Positions 57,159 to 64,000 of a stretch of 64,000 nt of DNA are shown here, piece by piece. This DNA comes from Alphaproteobacteria bacterium (lineage in GTDB: Bacteria > Pseudomonadota > Alphaproteobacteria > Rhodobacterales > Rhodobacteraceae). The stretch is taken from positions 1-64,000 of the forward strand of contig JAUHWT010000016.1 in NCBI GenBank assembly GCA_030427145.1, read 5' to 3'. Within the stretch, counting starts at the first letter, position 1, and each line of letters begins with the position of its first letter. The notes under the pieces were generated by a model that was given only the letters and a program-made list of their open reading frames with translations, ran no database searches and had not been told where the DNA came from. The position numbers were made by a program, and so were the translations under genes.

Positions 57159-59660
57159 ATGGACATCACTATCGTCATCACCGTCATTGCATCGTTGTTT
57201 GTCGTCATTGGCGCGGCTGAGCCCTTCGCCGCGCGCGTTCGCCTTCCATACAGCGTGATCCTCGCCGTTCTCGGCATTATGATCGGTGCTGGCGCAACCT
57301 TCTTTCTCAGAACGACACTGACCGACGCACTCAACCCGGTGGCAGAGGCAATTCTGGGCCTGCCAATCAGGTCGAATGTCTTCCTTTATGTCTTTCTGCC
57401 AACACTGCTTTTTCAGGCAACACTGGGCATGAACCTTAGAAGAATGCTCGATGATTGGGTCCCCATCCTAACGCTTGCGGTGGTGGCTGTGGTTGTCGCC
57501 ACGCTCTCGGTAGGCTACGCCCTCTCATGGGCCAGCACGCTGCCCCTTGCCGCCTGCCTTCTGATCGGCTCGATCGTCTCAACCACCGACCCCTCGGCGG
57601 TGGTCTCTATTTTTCGGTCAATCTCGGCTCCAAGGCGTCTTGCCCGGATTATTGAGGGGGAAAGCCTGCTCAACGATGCCGCCGCCATCGCTCTGTTCGG
57701 CCTGTTCATGGGCTTCGTCATGCTTGGCCTGCCCGACCCGAAGCTCAGCGACGCCCTCGCCCGCTTTCCAATGCTCATCGCTGGCGGCGTGGTGACCGGA
57801 TGGGTCGCCGCCCGGATCGCCGTCTGGGTCATGGGCCTTTTCAGCCGTCACGAACTGGCACAAATCTCAATCTCCGTGGCTCTCCCCTACCTCGCCTATA
57901 TCGTGGCGGAACAGAGCGTGGGAGCGTCAGGCGTCATTGCGGTGGTTGCCGCTGGTCTCACACTCAACCTCACGGCACCTGGACGATTGCCACCCCAGTC
58001 CTGGACCAACCTGCGTGAACTTTGGGACGTACTCGCACACTGGGCCGGAGCACTTATCTTTATCCTCGCAGCGCTGCTCATCCCGCGCCTGTTGGAAGAG
58101 GTTCGACTGGAGGACTTTCTTTTGGTTGGCGTCGTGGTTGTGGCAGCAATCATCGCCCGAGCCGCCATCCTGTTCGGGCTGATGCCGCTGCTTACGTCGC
58201 TCAAAATATCCCCTGCGGTCGAACGACCCTACCGGGTTGCGATCCTTTGGGGTGGCCTCCGGGGCGCCGTCACACTGGCACTGGCACTCGCCGTAACCGA
58301 GAGCTTCCGCGTCCCGGATGACATCCAACGGGTCGTTGGCATACTCGCCACCGGGTTCACACTTTTCACATTGCTCGTACAGGGTACAACACTGCGCTGG
58401 ATCATCGGACGGTTCGGGCTGGACCGCCTCTCCCCACTCGACGAGGCCCTGTCCCGTCAGGTGGTCGCCGTTGCCCTGCAGACCGTGCGCGAAGACGTTG
58501 CACACACCACGGACAGGTATGACCTGAACCGCGACACCGTGCGTTCGGAGGCAAAGCGGTTCGGGGAACGCCTCGATGCCGTCGTAAAGATGGCCGAGGA
58601 AAACGGCCGCATCCTCGACCGAGACCGCATTGCTCTGGGTCTCATTGCGTTGGCCGGGCACGAACGCGACACCATTCTCGAACACATGCGCGAACGCACG
58701 ATCTCCGCTCGAATGGCCGAACTGGTACTGTCGGACGCGGACCGGCTGATCGAAGCCGCCCGCACCCAGGGCCGCATCGGTTATCAGAAATCAGCACGAC
58801 GCAGTGTTGCTTATGGCCAGGCATTCCGCGCAGCCGTGCTGCTCCATGGTCGTTTGGGCATTTCCGGCCCGTTGGCCCAGATGACCGCCGACCGTTTCGA
58901 ACTGTTGCTGGCTCAGCGTCTGATCATGCGCGACCTCGGGACTTTCATCGACGGCCGCATTCGCCGCATCCACGGTCGCCGCGTCGCGGAACTTCTCCAC
59001 GAACTTCTGTCACGCCGTATCGAGAACGTGGAAACCGCACTCGAAGGTCTTCGCCTACAATACCCAGGGTATGCTGAGGAACTCGAACGGCGCTTCATCC
59101 GGCGCACCGCCCTGCGAATGGAGGAGCGCGAATACGTCGCCATGCGCGACGACGGACTGATCGGGGCCGAGGTCTATACCGCCCTGATACAGGAGCTTGC
59201 AACGCGCAGGGGCGCCGCAGAGGAACGCCCCCGCCTGGATGTCGCGGTCCAGCGCGAAGCCTTCGTCCGCCAGTTCCCGTTCTTTGCCGATCTGGACAAC
59301 GCCATTGTCAAACGTCTGACCCGCTCGCTTGCCACACGCTACTTCAACGCGGGTGAGGTCATAGTGCGCAAGGAAATATCAGGCACACGGGTGTTCTTTA
59401 TTGCCTCAGGCGCGGTTGAACTCGAAAGCGCGGGCCAGTCCTGGCGGCTTGGCCGTGGCGAAATGTTTGGCCAGATGGCACTTCTCACCAACCGAGCGCG
59501 CCGCGCGGATGTCCGCGCCATCGCACCAACCACCGTCCTTGTCCTGGACGAGGACCGCTTCCGGCGCCTGCTCAAACGCAGCAAGGCTCTGCGCGAGGCC
59601 GTCCGTCTCAGCGCTGAAAAACGCGGTATCGACCCGTCCATTCTTCTGCCGGAAGGCTGA
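57159..59660 (+). CDS. CPA1-type cation:proton antiporter with cyclic-nucleotide-binding domain
   Basis: This 833-residue protein combines a 12-helix antiporter (about 1-420) with a long cytoplasmic part. The core shows the family motifs IVSTTDPSAVVSIF and ESLLNDAAAIALFGLF, where ND binds the cation, and [16 protein letters not shown]. Residues 430-670 are helical, and the last part (about 705-815: FFADLDNAIVKRLTRSLATRY ... GEMFGQMALLTNRARRADVRA) is a cyclic-nucleotide-binding fold. It probably exchanges Na+ or K+ for H+ under control of a nucleotide or of the tail. The ectoine genes nearby fit salt adaptation. The 149-bp gap to the racemase-like gene holds both promoters. Confidence 0.93.
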   Translation: MDITIVITVIASLFVVIGAAEPFAARVRLPYSVILAVLGIMIGAGATFFLRTTLTDALNPVAEAILGLPIRSNVFLYVFLPTLLFQATLGMNLRRMLDDWVPILTLAVVAVVVATLSVGYALSWASTLPLAACLLIGSIVSTTDPSAVVSIFRSISAPRRLARIIEGESLLNDAAAIALFGLFMGFVMLGLPDPKLSDALARFPMLIAGGVVTGWVAARIAVWVMGLFSRHELAQISISVALPYLAYIVAEQSVGASGVIAVVAAGLTLNLTAPGRLPPQSWTNLRELWDVLAHWAGALIFILAALLIPRLLEEVRLEDFLLVGVVVVAAIIARAAILFGLMPLLTSLKISPAVERPYRVAILWGGLRGAVTLALALAVTESFRVPDDIQRVVGILATGFTLFTLLVQGTTLRWIIGRFGLDRLSPLDEALSRQVVAVALQTVREDVAHTTDRYDLNRDTVRSEAKRFGERLDAVVKMAEENGRILDRDRIALGLIALAGHERDTILEHMRERTISARMAELVLSDADRLIEAARTQGRIGYQKSARRSVAYGQAFRAAVLLHGRLGISGPLAQMTADRFELLLAQRLIMRDLGTFIDGRIRRIHGRRVAELLHELLSRRIENVETALEGLRLQYPGYAEELERRFIRRTALRMEEREYVAMRDDGLIGAEVYTALIQELATRRGAAEERPRLDVAVQREAFVRQFPFFADLDNAIVKRLTRSLATRYFNAGEVIVRKEISGTRVFFIASGAVELESAGQSWRLGRGEMFGQMALLTNRARRADVRAIAPTTVLVLDEDRFRRLLKRSKALREAVRLSAEKRGIDPSILLPEG

Positions 59661-59706
59661 ACAGGACCACACTGCTCAAAAGTTAAATCCTCCCACAATA
59701 GAGCAA

Positions 59707-61440
59707 TCACACGAACAGGAGATCGTCATACTCCGATATTCCGAAAATTTTAAGGATGTCGCCATCTCCAGAGAGGGTCAGACGCAGACCGGCTGATCCC
59801 TCATAAATGTCCCGGATTTCAGTCCCGCGCAAGTCAATCAAATCCTGCGAGACGTCAAAGTCCAAGATCCTGTCGCGGTCGCGGGAACCGTCGTTGGCAG
59901 CGCGCCCGAACACAAATACGTCCGCTCCGCGGCCGCCTGTCATCAACTCATTGCCCTTGCCGTCGATCAGAGTATCGGCCCCCCGGCCACCCTCCAAGAC
60001 ATCTGCCCCGGATCCGCCAAAAAGCCGGTCATGACCTCTGCCACCGCTAAGCTCGTCGTCCCCGCCACCGCCGTTCATGCTGTCATGACCTTTTCCACCG
60101 CTCATGAGATCATCACCCCTGCCACCATGAATACGGTCACTCCCGGACCGGCCAATCGCCTGATCGTCGGTGGCACCCAAAACAAATCTGTCGTCCCCGC
60201 CGTCACCAATCCGTAATTTGGAGCCGTCGGCAAACTGGATCGCATCCTCCAGTTTTCCAAGCGCGGTTTCGAGTGCAAGAGAAACACCCTCGTGGCTGAT
60301 TATCGTGCCACGTTCATGCACCTCAATCGCCAGCCCAGAAGCGGACACGCCTTCGACCCGAACCCGCCCGGACCCCTCATTCGCTTCAACCCAGGCGTTA
60401 TCGGGCAAAACGGTTTCGATCATTCCAACAAGCGCTGACACTGAACCGTATGCCAGATCCGGACGATTTACCGCCGCCGACAGAATGGCACCGGATTCCA
60501 GATGCAGAAAGGTAGCCGAATCCGTTCCCGACGTACCGCCGGAAAACCCGACCAGATGACGATCCTCGGAAATATTGAATTTCGCGAGACCCAGTCCGAA
60601 CTCGTAACCTTGGTCAGTCAGAACAAAATCCGTCATCAGGGAAAGGGACTCTTCCGGCAACAGGCTTTGTTCCACCAGCAGTGCGTTTAGAAACGTTGTC
60701 ATGTCCGCCGTGTTGGAAATGCCACCACCTTCCGCGAAGCGGTCAAGGCCCAACCAGGTCACGTCAAGCAGTTCATCATCGCCCAGTGGATAATATGATT
60801 TCAACCTGTTTGCATCATGCTCGAAGTCTTCCAGTAGACTGGCGGACATGCCAAGCGGTTCGAAAATCCGCTCTTCCATCAGTTTACCAAGCGTCTGACC
60901 GGTGACTTCTTCGGCAATCAGGCCCAGCAGCGCATAGTTACTGTTGGAATACTCGAAACGCTCACCAGGTTTGAACTGCGCGGGGAGTCCGCGCAAAAGG
61001 TCGAGCGCAAACTCCGTATCAACGATCTCATCAGACTCCGCCGCAGCCCGCTCAACCAGACGAAATCCGTCATCGTCCGAGATATTCGTGTAGTTGAATA
61101 TTCCAGTTTGCATTGTCAGCGCATCGCGCAGGGTCGCCTCGTTTACGTTGGCAATTCCCTTCGTTACTGACTTCGAAAGGTAGTCGGCAATCGGACGGTC
61201 GAGGGCCACCAAGCCCTCCTCCGCAAGCTGGAGCAAGACAACCGCCGTCATCATCTTAGTCTGCGACCCGATCTCGAAGCTCTGTTCCGCCGGTTTGATT
61301 TGCTCGCCTTTTGCCCTAACCGCGGCCTCAATCCCGTTCATCGAAATCGACACCACGCTCGTCGGCGCTCCCTTGCCGGTGATGAACTGCGCAACGGTTT
61401 CAAGCGGCGCCCGCAGCGCCGCTGGATTGAAAACTCTCAT
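59707..61440 (-). CDS. Secreted serine hydrolase (beta-lactamase class C fold) with RTX repeats
   Basis: This 577-residue protein has a penicillin-binding/class C beta-lactamase domain (about 1-370) with Ser-x-x-Lys in GSQTKM (near residue 60), Tyr-x-Asn in EYSNSNYALLG and SGGTSG as third motif. Then come about eight calcium-binding RTX nonapeptides (GGRGDDLMSGGKGHDSMNGG and following, about 445-530) and a C-terminal end ISEYDDLLFV typical of type I secretion signals. It has no N-terminal signal peptide. Likely role: an extracellular esterase, amidase or peptidase. No transporter genes are nearby. Start chosen at MRVFNPAALR, with GAGGG upstream. Confidence 0.9.
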   Translation of the reverse strand: MRVFNPAALRAPLETVAQFITGKGAPTSVVSISMNGIEAAVRAKGEQIKPAEQSFEIGSQTKMMTAVVLLQLAEEGLVALDRPIADYLSKSVTKGIANVNEATLRDALTMQTGIFNYTNISDDDGFRLVERAAAESDEIVDTEFALDLLRGLPAQFKPGERFEYSNSNYALLGLIAEEVTGQTLGKLMEERIFEPLGMSASLLEDFEHDANRLKSYYPLGDDELLDVTWLGLDRFAEGGGISNTADMTTFLNALLVEQSLLPEESLSLMTDFVLTDQGYEFGLGLAKFNISEDRHLVGFSGGTSGTDSATFLHLESGAILSAAVNRPDLAYGSVSALVGMIETVLPDNAWVEANEGSGRVRVEGVSASGLAIEVHERGTIISHEGVSLALETALGKLEDAIQFADGSKLRIGDGGDDRFVLGATDDQAIGRSGSDRIHGGRGDDLMSGGKGHDSMNGGGGDDELSGGRGHDRLFGGSGADVLEGGRGADTLIDGKGNELMTGGRGADVFVFGRAANDGSRDRDRILDFDVSQDLIDLRGTEIRDIYEGSAGLRLTLSGDGDILKIFGISEYDDLLFV

Positions 61441-61523
61441 GATCTGCCCTCGCAAAATCCGGCCCTCAGTTCAGAAAGGCCGCAACATTTTTTGGTGCAT
61501 TTGACAGATGCCCAACCACACGT

Positions 61524-61547
61524 CGTCCGGATCGGCTGGTCCGGACG
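61524..61547. repeat. 8-bp inverted repeat before the RTX hydrolase gene
   Basis: CGTCCGGA and TCCGGACG flank eight bases, about 85-107 bp upstream of the hydrolase start. A further CCGGAC copy at 61558-61563 follows. It may be an operator, for instance for the neighbouring AraC protein. The 219-bp gap 61441-61659 is otherwise AT-rich on its right side. Confidence 0.4.
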
Positions 61548-61659
61548 CATAATCCAGCCGGACGAGGCGTTATGCTTAATATTTCATTTTATTTCATAAG
61601 GTTGCTGTCTAGTGACCAAACGTCCAAACCAGCTTGTCCAGACGTTTTCTGCCTCGCGC

Positions 61660-62850
61660 TCAAACTGCTGCCCGGTTTTCGCGCCGCCACATCGACGGCG
61701 TCTGGCTCGTGACCCGCTTGAAACTCGCGTTAAAAGTCGATTTTGCGTTGTAGCCAACGGCCTCACTGACCTCGAGCACGCTCATGTCCGTTGTTCCCAG
61801 CAGTTTACAGGCTTCGCGGATCCTGTACCGGTTCACAAAATCATAGAACGAGGTTTCCAGGCCCGCATTCAGGACTTCCGACAGATGGATCGGGCTAAGT
61901 GCCACCGATTCCGCCAGTTTCTGCAGGTCGAGATTACCCTGCCGCCAGAGTTTTCCCGCCTCCATCCGTTCCTCAACCCGTCGGGCCAACCGCAACAGGT
62001 CATTTTCCGTTAGCCCTGACCGCGCGTATTTGCTTCCTGTCGAACCACTATTAACGACGCGCTCGATCGAAGAGTTCGCCTCCGCAACGACCGGTGCCGA
62101 CCACTGTGGCAGAGCGGGTCGCGCATGTAGGGCATAGAGCCCCAGCGCTCCGGACATCGCCAGATCGAAGATCATGGCCGACACCCCCTCCCGTATTTCG
62201 GGCAGGTCCAGCAGTGCCAGTAACTCATCCAACGCTACGATTCCCGCAAGCAGCAGGATCACCACAACCAGCGCATCGAGCCAAACCAGTGATCGGCCCT
62301 CAAGGTCCGAGAAAACCTCCCGAATGTCTCGCTGATAAGACACCAATCGCCGTGCGCACAGGACGCCATAAACAACCACCACAATCACCCAGAGCAGCCA
62401 GAATACATTCTGGCCAAACGCTACCAGCCTGAGAAACTCCCCCGCGGCATCCGGACCAAAATCCACCCGCATCGCCGCGGGCAGCGACAGAAACGGAGCC
62501 AGACATAATCCCGCAAGTGCAATCGGCAGAAGATGGATTAGGTCCTGGCGCTTCAGGCACGCATTTGGTTCGGTCAGCCCTCGAACGAACAGCCAGAGAC
62601 TAATCATGTATCCCGGATACAGCACGAGTACATAGCCATAGAAAATCGGTTCCATTCCGAAGATCGGAACGAAATACAGCACATCAAATTGGTCCAGCGC
62701 ATCAATCGCGAAAAACGCCACCATGGCCCAAAGATGCAGGTGTGGCCCAGGCTCCTGATGCAAACGCAGGCTAAGGCCCGCCAGCACCAGCAACGACATG
62801 CCCAGCCCCATACCGGCGCCGATAATCTCAAACAAAATTCCCTGCGTCAT
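61660..62850 (-). CDS. Membrane-anchored AraC-family regulator
   Basis: This 396-residue protein has about seven hydrophobic helices in its first 240 residues (ILFEIIGAGMGLGMSLLVLA at the start, later NVFWLLWVIVVVVYGVL). A C-terminal AraC domain (about 300-390) contains LQKLAESVALSPIHLSEVLN and LEVSEAVGYNAKSTFNASFK. Such proteins link a membrane sensor directly to DNA binding. The start at MTQGILFEII is preferred because the longer frame to 63024 overlaps the SDR gene; no strong ribosome-binding site is seen. It lies upstream of the RTX hydrolase gene on the same strand and may control it. Confidence 0.85.
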   Translation of the reverse strand: MTQGILFEIIGAGMGLGMSLLVLAGLSLRLHQEPGPHLHLWAMVAFFAIDALDQFDVLYFVPIFGMEPIFYGYVLVLYPGYMISLWLFVRGLTEPNACLKRQDLIHLLPIALAGLCLAPFLSLPAAMRVDFGPDAAGEFLRLVAFGQNVFWLLWVIVVVVYGVLCARRLVSYQRDIREVFSDLEGRSLVWLDALVVVILLLAGIVALDELLALLDLPEIREGVSAMIFDLAMSGALGLYALHARPALPQWSAPVVAEANSSIERVVNSGSTGSKYARSGLTENDLLRLARRVEERMEAGKLWRQGNLDLQKLAESVALSPIHLSEVLNAGLETSFYDFVNRYRIREACKLLGTTDMSVLEVSEAVGYNAKSTFNASFKRVTSQTPSMWRRENRAAV

Positions 62851-62906
62851 TGTGCGATAACTGACACAGGTTTCTGTCAGTGGGTAGAGTTGGTTGCGAA
62901 AAAAAG

Positions 62907-63653
62907 CTACAGCCAGCCCCCGTCCACGAGCACCGTCTGGTTCGTGATCGCACGGGCGGCATCTGAACACAGAAAAACCGCTACCCCTGCCACGTCCTCC
63001 GGTTCGGTGAACCGGCGCAAACACTGCCGCGACATCACCTCATCCTGCAATTCCGGCGTCAGCCACTTCTCCACCTGCCGTTCCGTCCGCACGAATCCCG
63101 GCAGCAGGCAGTTGACCCGCACGCCATCGGGACCGGCCTCGCGGGCAAGCGCGTGGGTCAAACCTTCGATGCCAGCCTTCGCGGTCACATACCCGACCGC
63201 ATCGGCAAGTCCTTCCCTCCAGGCAATTGAACCGAAATTCAGGATCACGCCAGACCTGTTTCTCCGCATTGTTGGCAATACCGCCTGGGCACAGAAAAAC
63301 TGGTGATCGAGATTGACCGACAACGTGTCACGCCAGCTTTCCGGCGTGACCTCATTCGTTTTATGCCGCATGTCATTAGCCGCGCCATTCACCAGCACAT
63401 CAATATCACCCGCTTCGTCGGCCAGCGCCATAATTCGCTCCCGCAGCGCCTCGGTACGGGTCAGATCCACTTCGTGGAACGTAACTGCCGAGCCAAGACC
63501 GTCGGCCAGATCCCGGCCCGCCGCACCGTTGACGTCAAAAAAGGAAACCCGCGCACCCTGAGCGGCGAAAGCCGTCACCACGGTCCGGCCGATACCGGTG
63601 GCACCGCCGGTTATCAGAATATGCTTGGCCTTCAGGCCGGTCTCAAGCATCAC
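62907..63653 (-). CDS. SDR-family oxidoreductase (intact YxxxK)
   Basis: This 248-residue SDR has ITGGATGIG (14-22), NGAAND (89-94), Ser142, and the intact catalytic Tyr155-V-T-A-Lys159. It resembles the SDR in the galactoside operon (3142-3912) through the AANDxRH motif and the LxxEDVAG-type C-terminal end, so the two seem related. Its start overlaps the stop of the ABC ATPase gene by four bases (ATGA), so it belongs to a sugar operon continuing past the window edge, probably oxidising the imported sugar or its lactone precursor. Confidence 0.9.
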   Translation of the reverse strand: MMLETGLKAKHILITGGATGIGRTVVTAFAAQGARVSFFDVNGAAGRDLADGLGSAVTFHEVDLTRTEALRERIMALADEAGDIDVLVNGAANDMRHKTNEVTPESWRDTLSVNLDHQFFCAQAVLPTMRRNRSGVILNFGSIAWREGLADAVGYVTAKAGIEGLTHALAREAGPDGVRVNCLLPGFVRTERQVEKWLTPELQDEVMSRQCLRRFTEPEDVAGVAVFLCSDAARAITNQTVLVDGGWL

Positions 63654-64000
63654 AGACGCCGTTCAGTGGTGGGGTCAAAAAGGCTGACCTTGCTCATGTC
63701 GATCTCAAAATCCGCGTTGGTCCCCGGAACCGGCGCGCCATCCGGCTCACAGACGATGATTGCCTCGGAGCCCGCAACCCGGCACATCAAAATCGTCTCG
63801 GATCCTGTTGGTTCATCCATTTCCACCGAGACCGGAACCGTCACTGATGGAATGCCCTTCCGCGACGCACGCGCCTCATGGGCAGGGCTGAAATGCTCAG
63901 GCCGTACACCAAGTGTCACCTTCTGTCCTTCCGACAGATTTGTTTGGTCGTCGCCCACAAGCGGGAGCACCGCACCATCCCCGCCGTCCAAAACCACACC
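63650..64000 (-). CDS. Sugar ABC transporter ATP-binding protein, C-terminal part
   Basis: The last 116 residues of a UgpC/MalK-type ATPase run off the right edge. VTLGVRPEHFSPAHE and the ending FEIDMSKVSLFDPTTERRL are typical of the TOBE regulatory domain of sugar ABC ATPases. The stop overlaps the SDR start by four bases. The nucleotide-binding part lies outside the window. It is the third ATPase of this family in the window. Confidence 0.85.
   Translation of the reverse strand, partial: GVVLDGGDGAVLPLVGDDQTNLSEGQKVTLGVRPEHFSPAHEARASRKGIPSVTVPVSVEMDEPTGSETILMCRVAGSEAIIVCEPDGAPVPGTNADFEIDMSKVSLFDPTTERRL

Noticed and set aside
63313-63561. 82-codon plus frame opposite the SDR gene
   Set aside because: Low-complexity Ser/Ala/Arg product antisense to a clear SDR; shadow frame.

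Overview
The window looks like the chromosome of a marine or halotolerant alphaproteobacterium, most likely of the Rhodobacterales/Roseobacter type. The reasons are its high GC, a methionine synthase split into two genes, an ectABC-ask ectoine operon, several sugar ABC systems each with its own regulator, and promoters of the GGAAC-N16/17-(C/T)GTT form used by the alphaproteobacterial general stress sigma factor EcfG. No tRNA, rRNA or CRISPR array was seen.

Layout. 1-1104: a scarred junction with the tail of an IS630 transposase, a ccdAB toxin-antitoxin pair and a frameshifted fragment of an AraC regulator. 1104-11148: a galactoside island. An IclR regulator and a MalK-type ATPase diverge from binding protein - permease - permease - GH36 alpha-galactosidase - SDR - GH42 beta-galactosidase. 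11413-14091: a ribbon-helix-helix regulator, a PHB-depolymerase-like esterase and a C45 Ntn-hydrolase. 14172-17823: a three-subunit molybdenum aldehyde oxidoreductase. 17915-22573: a stress region where two divergent EcfG-type promoters drive (minus) an SDR, an unknown protein and a VOC protein, and (plus) a 22-residue membrane microprotein and three envelope proteins.

22641-26415: split metH. 26671-31459: an AcoR-type regulator without the GAFTGA loop, an NTF2-FMO fusion monooxygenase and a 2,3-butanediol-type dehydrogenase. 31560-36971: RidA and a sulfide-oxidation set (DUF2892 protein, persulfide-dioxygenase-like MBL protein, DUF442-SQR fusion, SulP permease). 36997-41367: a ribose-type ABC importer. 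41665-44987: LysR, WrbA, a DsbA-like protein, a small DUF1127-like gene and an EamA exporter. 44984-51440: an ABC importer with a cytoplasmic sulfatase and a LacI regulator. 51800-56241: ectABC-ask with a divergent MarR regulator. 56278-59660: a cysteine-less racemase-family protein and a CPA1 antiporter with a cyclic-nucleotide-binding domain. 59707-64000: an RTX-tailed serine hydrolase, a membrane-anchored AraC regulator, another SDR and the end of another sugar ABC ATPase.

Together the window carries carbohydrate scavenging (alpha/beta-galactosides, a sulfated substrate, at least two further ABC systems), osmotic and ion homeostasis, general stress defence, sulfide detoxification and oxidation of aldehydes and ketones. 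The least expected items are the paired EcfG promoters with the microprotein, the small coupled DUF1127-like gene, the GAFTGA-less activator and an SDR whose catalytic lysine is an asparagine. All family names come from motif reading, not database searches.
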